A stretch of DNA of 8,092 nucleotides from Acidobacteriota bacterium (GTDB lineage Bacteria > Acidobacteriota > Thermoanaerobaculia > Gp7-AA8). This document shows positions 6,125-8,092 of this stretch, in pieces (position 1 is the stretch's first letter; every line of letters begins with the position of its first letter). The notes beneath the pieces were generated by a model. That model made no database searches, had not been told where the DNA came from, and saw only the letters and a list, made by a program, of their open reading frames with translations. The position numbers and the translations under genes were made by a program. The stretch is from positions 1-8,092 of the forward strand of contig QHVY01000133.1 in NCBI GenBank assembly GCA_003223695.1, read 5' to 3'.

Positions 6125-7681
6125 TCAGAATCCCTGATCGGTGTACTCGCCGAACGTCTGCTTCAGCGTCGAGACGATCTCGCCGACGGTGCAGTCGTTG
6201 CGCACGCAGTCGATGATCGGCGGCATGAGATTCTTGCCGTCGCGCGCAGCGCGATCGAGCGTGTCGAGTGCGCCGCGGACATCGCCGCGCCGCTGCTTCC
6301 GAAACTCGGCAAGCCGCGCGACTTGATCGCGCTCGACGCTCTCGTCGATAGTCAAAATCGGCAGCGGCGACGGACGCTCATCCGTGAACTCATTCACGCC
6401 GACAACGATGCTCGTCTTCTTTTCCACCGCCTGTTGCGCCGCGTAGGCTGAATCGCCAATGGCGCGCTGCACAAATCCCGACTCGATGGCCGGCAGCGCA
6501 CCGCCCATCGAATCGATCTTCTCAATGAGTGCGCGCGCTTCACGCTCAATATCGAGAGTCATCGACTCGATGGCGTATGAGCCCGCGAGCGGATCGACCG
6601 TGGCCGGCACGCCCGTTTCGTTCGCCAGAATCTGCTGCGTACGCAGCGCGATCGTGGCCGACTCTTCGGTTGGCAGCGCGAGTGCTTCGTCGCGGCTGTT
6701 CGTGTGCAGCGATTGGCACCCACCGAGGACTGCAGCCATGGCCTGGTAGGCGACGCGGACGACATTGTTCTCCGGCTGCTGGGCAGTCAGCGTCGATCCG
6801 GCGGTCTGGGCGTGGAATCGCAACGCGAGTGAGCGCGGATCCTTCGGATCGTAGCGTTCCCGCATCAGCGTGGCCCAAAGTTTTCGCGCTGCGCGGAACT
6901 TCGCCACTTCTTCGAGAAAATCGTTGTGAGCGTTGAAGAAGAACGAGACTCGCGGCGCAAATGTGTCGATCCCAAGCCCGCGATCGATTGCCGCCTTGAT
7001 GTATTGCAGTCCGTTCGCCAGCGTGAACGCCACCTCCTGCACGGCGGTCGCTCCTGCCTCGCGGATGTGATAGCCGGAGATGGAGATGGTGTTCCATCGC
7101 GGCACTTCCTTCGCGCAGAACTCGAAGATATCGGTGACGATTCGCAGCGACGGAGCCGGCGGAAAGATGTAGGTGCCGCGCGCGACGTACTCTTTCAGAA
7201 TGTCGTTTTGAATCGTTCCGTTCAGGTTCGACCACCCGACGCTGCGGCGCTCGGCGACGACGAGCAGCAGCGCGAGGAGAATCGATGCAGGCGAATTGAT
7301 CGTCATCGAAATCGACACGTGATCGAGTGGAATCTGATCGAACAGCATCTCCATGTCGGCGATGGAATCGATCGCCACGCCGACTTTGCCCACCTCGCCG
7401 CGCGCGCGAGGATCATCGGAATCCATTCCAATCTGCGTCGGCAGATCGAATGCGATCGACAGCCCCGTGGTCCCGCGCTCGAGGAGATAGCGGTAACGGC
7501 GATTCGATTCCGCTGCAGTGGAGAAGCCGGCGTATTGGCGCATTGTCCACAACTTGCCGCGATACATCGTCGCCCGTGGTCCGCGCGTGAACGGAAAATT
7601 TCCGGGAGTACCGAGGTCCTTCGTGGCGTCGAAGCCGCGCAAGGCGAGATCGCGATCGTCGTAAAACGGTTTGTCAGCCAC
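6125..7681 (-). CDS. Methylmalonyl-CoA mutase-type large subunit (catalytic domain only)
   Basis: A 518-residue acyl-CoA mutase alpha/large chain in the B12-dependent family that interconverts methylmalonyl-CoA and succinyl-CoA. Hallmarks are TMYRGKLWTMRQYAGF (about 38-53), IAFDLPTQIGMDSDDP, GTIQNDILKEYVARGTYIFPP, SISGYHIREAGATA with the likely catalytic His205, SFFFNAHNDF, QTAGSTLTAQQPENN and GCQSLHTNSRDEALALPTE. It lacks the C-terminal B12-binding domain, as in two-subunit mutases whose small subunit is encoded separately; none is in the window. The motif set is closest to methylmalonyl-CoA mutase; isobutyryl- or ethylmalonyl-CoA mutase is less likely. The start is uncertain. GTG at 7681 is the only in-frame start between the REP doublet and the conserved PFYDDRDL region. 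It makes the N-terminus about 20-40 residues shorter than usual. The frame stays open through the repeat to 8059, but that extension is antisense to another gene and reads repeat sequence. The gene ends immediately beside the convergent TPM-domain gene. Confidence 0.92.
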   Translation of the reverse strand: MADKPFYDDRDLALRGFDATKDLGTPGNFPFTRGPRATMYRGKLWTMRQYAGFSTAAESNRRYRYLLERGTTGLSIAFDLPTQIGMDSDDPRARGEVGKVGVAIDSIADMEMLFDQIPLDHVSISMTINSPASILLALLLVVAERRSVGWSNLNGTIQNDILKEYVARGTYIFPPAPSLRIVTDIFEFCAKEVPRWNTISISGYHIREAGATAVQEVAFTLANGLQYIKAAIDRGLGIDTFAPRVSFFFNAHNDFLEEVAKFRAARKLWATLMRERYDPKDPRSLALRFHAQTAGSTLTAQQPENNVVRVAYQAMAAVLGGCQSLHTNSRDEALALPTEESATIALRTQQILANETGVPATVDPLAGSYAIESMTLDIEREARALIEKIDSMGGALPAIESGFVQRAIGDSAYAAQQAVEKKTSIVVGVNEFTDERPSPLPILTIDESVERDQVARLAEFRKQRRGDVRGALDTLDRAARDGKNLMPPIIDCVRNDCTVGEIVSTLKQTFGEYTDQGF

Positions 7682-7682
7682 C

Positions 7683-7764
7683 TGCGTAGTGTAGGGCACG
7701 GCTGCGCCGTGCCGAATTTTCGTAAGAGAATGCGGCACGGCGCAGCCGTGCCCTACACTACGCA
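7683..7764. repeat. REP doublet (BIME-like): 32-bp perfect inverted repeat of GTAG-hairpin units
   Basis: The arms at 7683-7714 and 7733-7764 are exact reverse complements over 32 bp, around an 18-nt AT-richer loop (7715-7732). Each arm holds its own hairpin: stem GGCACGGC/GCCGTGCC with a 3-nt loop (7695-7713 in the left arm). The tetranucleotide GTAG sits immediately 5' of the left hairpin (7691-7694), with its mirror image after the right one. GTAG followed by a hairpin is the layout of REP sequences recognised by REP-associated tyrosine (Y1/RAYT) transposases in gammaproteobacteria, and two inverted REPs make a BIME. No such transposase is encoded here. No run of T follows, so it does not look like an intrinsic terminator. 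It fills the 88-bp gap between two divergent genes. Confidence 0.88.
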
Positions 7765-7769
7765 ATGCG

Positions 7770-8092
7770 ATGGGCGTTAGCGGCAACCTCAAGACGATGC
7801 TCCCGGGCGACCTGCTGCAATGGCTCAGCCTGGGCCAGAAAAACGGCACGCTCGTCGTGGCGAACAAGTCGGTCGAGAAGCGGATCTTTTTCAAAGGCGG
7901 CCGCGTCATTTCCTCCGCCTCCAGCGACCCCCGCGAATACCTCGGCCAATTTCTGATCAGCCACGGCTTCATCAGCGAGCAGGAGCTGATGAAAGCGATG
8001 GAGGTCCAACAGCAGTCCGGCATCCTCCTCGGGAAAATCCTGGTGATGATCGACGTCATCAGCGAGCCGGATCTGCTGCGCCTGATGAGACT
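7770..8092 (+). CDS. DUF4388 (PATAN-domain) protein, N-terminal part, cut by the right edge
   Basis: The first 107 codons of a gene that continues beyond the window. MGVSGNLKTMLPGDLLQWLSLGQKNGTLVV, then KRIFFKGGRVISSASSDPREYLGQFLISHGFISEQELMKAMEVQQQSG, then LGKILVMIDVISEPDLLRLM match the DUF4388/PatA N-terminal pattern: a beta-rich part with GxL and FxxGRVI, then helices around LGxxLxxxGxIS repeats. Such domains occur in cytoplasmic signalling and regulatory proteins, including PatA-type response regulators, and in myxobacterial and acidobacterial proteins linked to motility and pili. The rest of the protein, which would decide its role, is not visible. ATG at 7770 is chosen by frame; another ATG at 7765 is in a different, non-coding frame. 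No Shine-Dalgarno is seen, and the REP doublet ends 5 nt upstream. Confidence 0.85.
   Translation, partial: MGVSGNLKTMLPGDLLQWLSLGQKNGTLVVANKSVEKRIFFKGGRVISSASSDPREYLGQFLISHGFISEQELMKAMEVQQQSGILLGKILVMIDVISEPDLLRLMR

Noticed and set aside
7683..7764. Intrinsic transcription terminator
   Set aside because: The hairpins are strong but no T run follows on either strand, and the position between divergent starts is wrong for a terminator.
7682..8059. Extension of the mutase frame upstream to an ATG at 8059
   Set aside because: It reads through the REP doublet and lies antisense to the well-supported DUF4388 gene; the extra residues do not resemble a mutase N-terminus.

Overview
This is about 8 kb of GC-rich bacterial DNA, packed with genes on both strands. 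No rRNA, tRNA or CRISPR array is visible. The gene mix is a secreted M14 zinc carboxypeptidase, a LolC/E-type permease, a stand-alone large subunit of a B12-dependent acyl-CoA mutase, a TPM-domain protein and a DUF4388 (PATAN) protein. With GC-rich codon use and short dispersed palindromes, this fits an Acidobacteriota-like soil or sediment organism. That placement is an inference from gene families only.

Layout. Positions 1-1921 (minus) hold an exported M14 metallocarboxypeptidase that runs off the left edge. A short gap made almost wholly of heptanucleotide repeats separates it from a divergent lolC/lolE-like permease gene (2004-3227, plus). Next comes a 457-bp segment (3231-3687) bounded by two inverted heptad arrays. 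It carries a frameshifted four-helix-bundle gene of the 23S rRNA intervening-sequence (S23) protein family. Facing it on the minus strand are pnuC (broken by a 5-bp tandem duplication) and carA, which overlap by 14 nt. Divergent from carA is a TPM-domain gene (5345-6124, plus). It converges without any gap on the mutase large-subunit gene (6125-7681, minus). A 32-bp perfect inverted repeat with REP/BIME architecture separates the mutase from a DUF4388 gene (7770 onward, plus) that runs off the right edge.

Three themes stand out. (1) Inverted arrays of the 7-mer GTTGGCC/GTTCGCC occur twice, once nearly empty (1935-2002) and once enclosing the S23-type gene (3231-3687). This suggests a small mobile cassette and its cargo-free derivative. 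(2) Two of the divergent gene pairs share an AT-rich core, ATTATAGT or ATTATATT, that reads as a -10 box on both strands. It lies 6-8 nt from three of the four start codons, which suggests bidirectional promoters making leaderless mRNAs. (3) The GTAG-plus-hairpin REP doublet abuts the apparent start of the mutase gene, whose N-terminus looks shorter than usual.

The genes do not form one pathway. carA (pyrimidine and arginine precursor synthesis) and pnuC (nicotinamide riboside uptake) look co-transcribed. The others are independent units. Both broken genes (pnuC and the S23-type gene) sit next to each other and overlap at their 3' ends, exactly where the repeat-bounded cassette lies.
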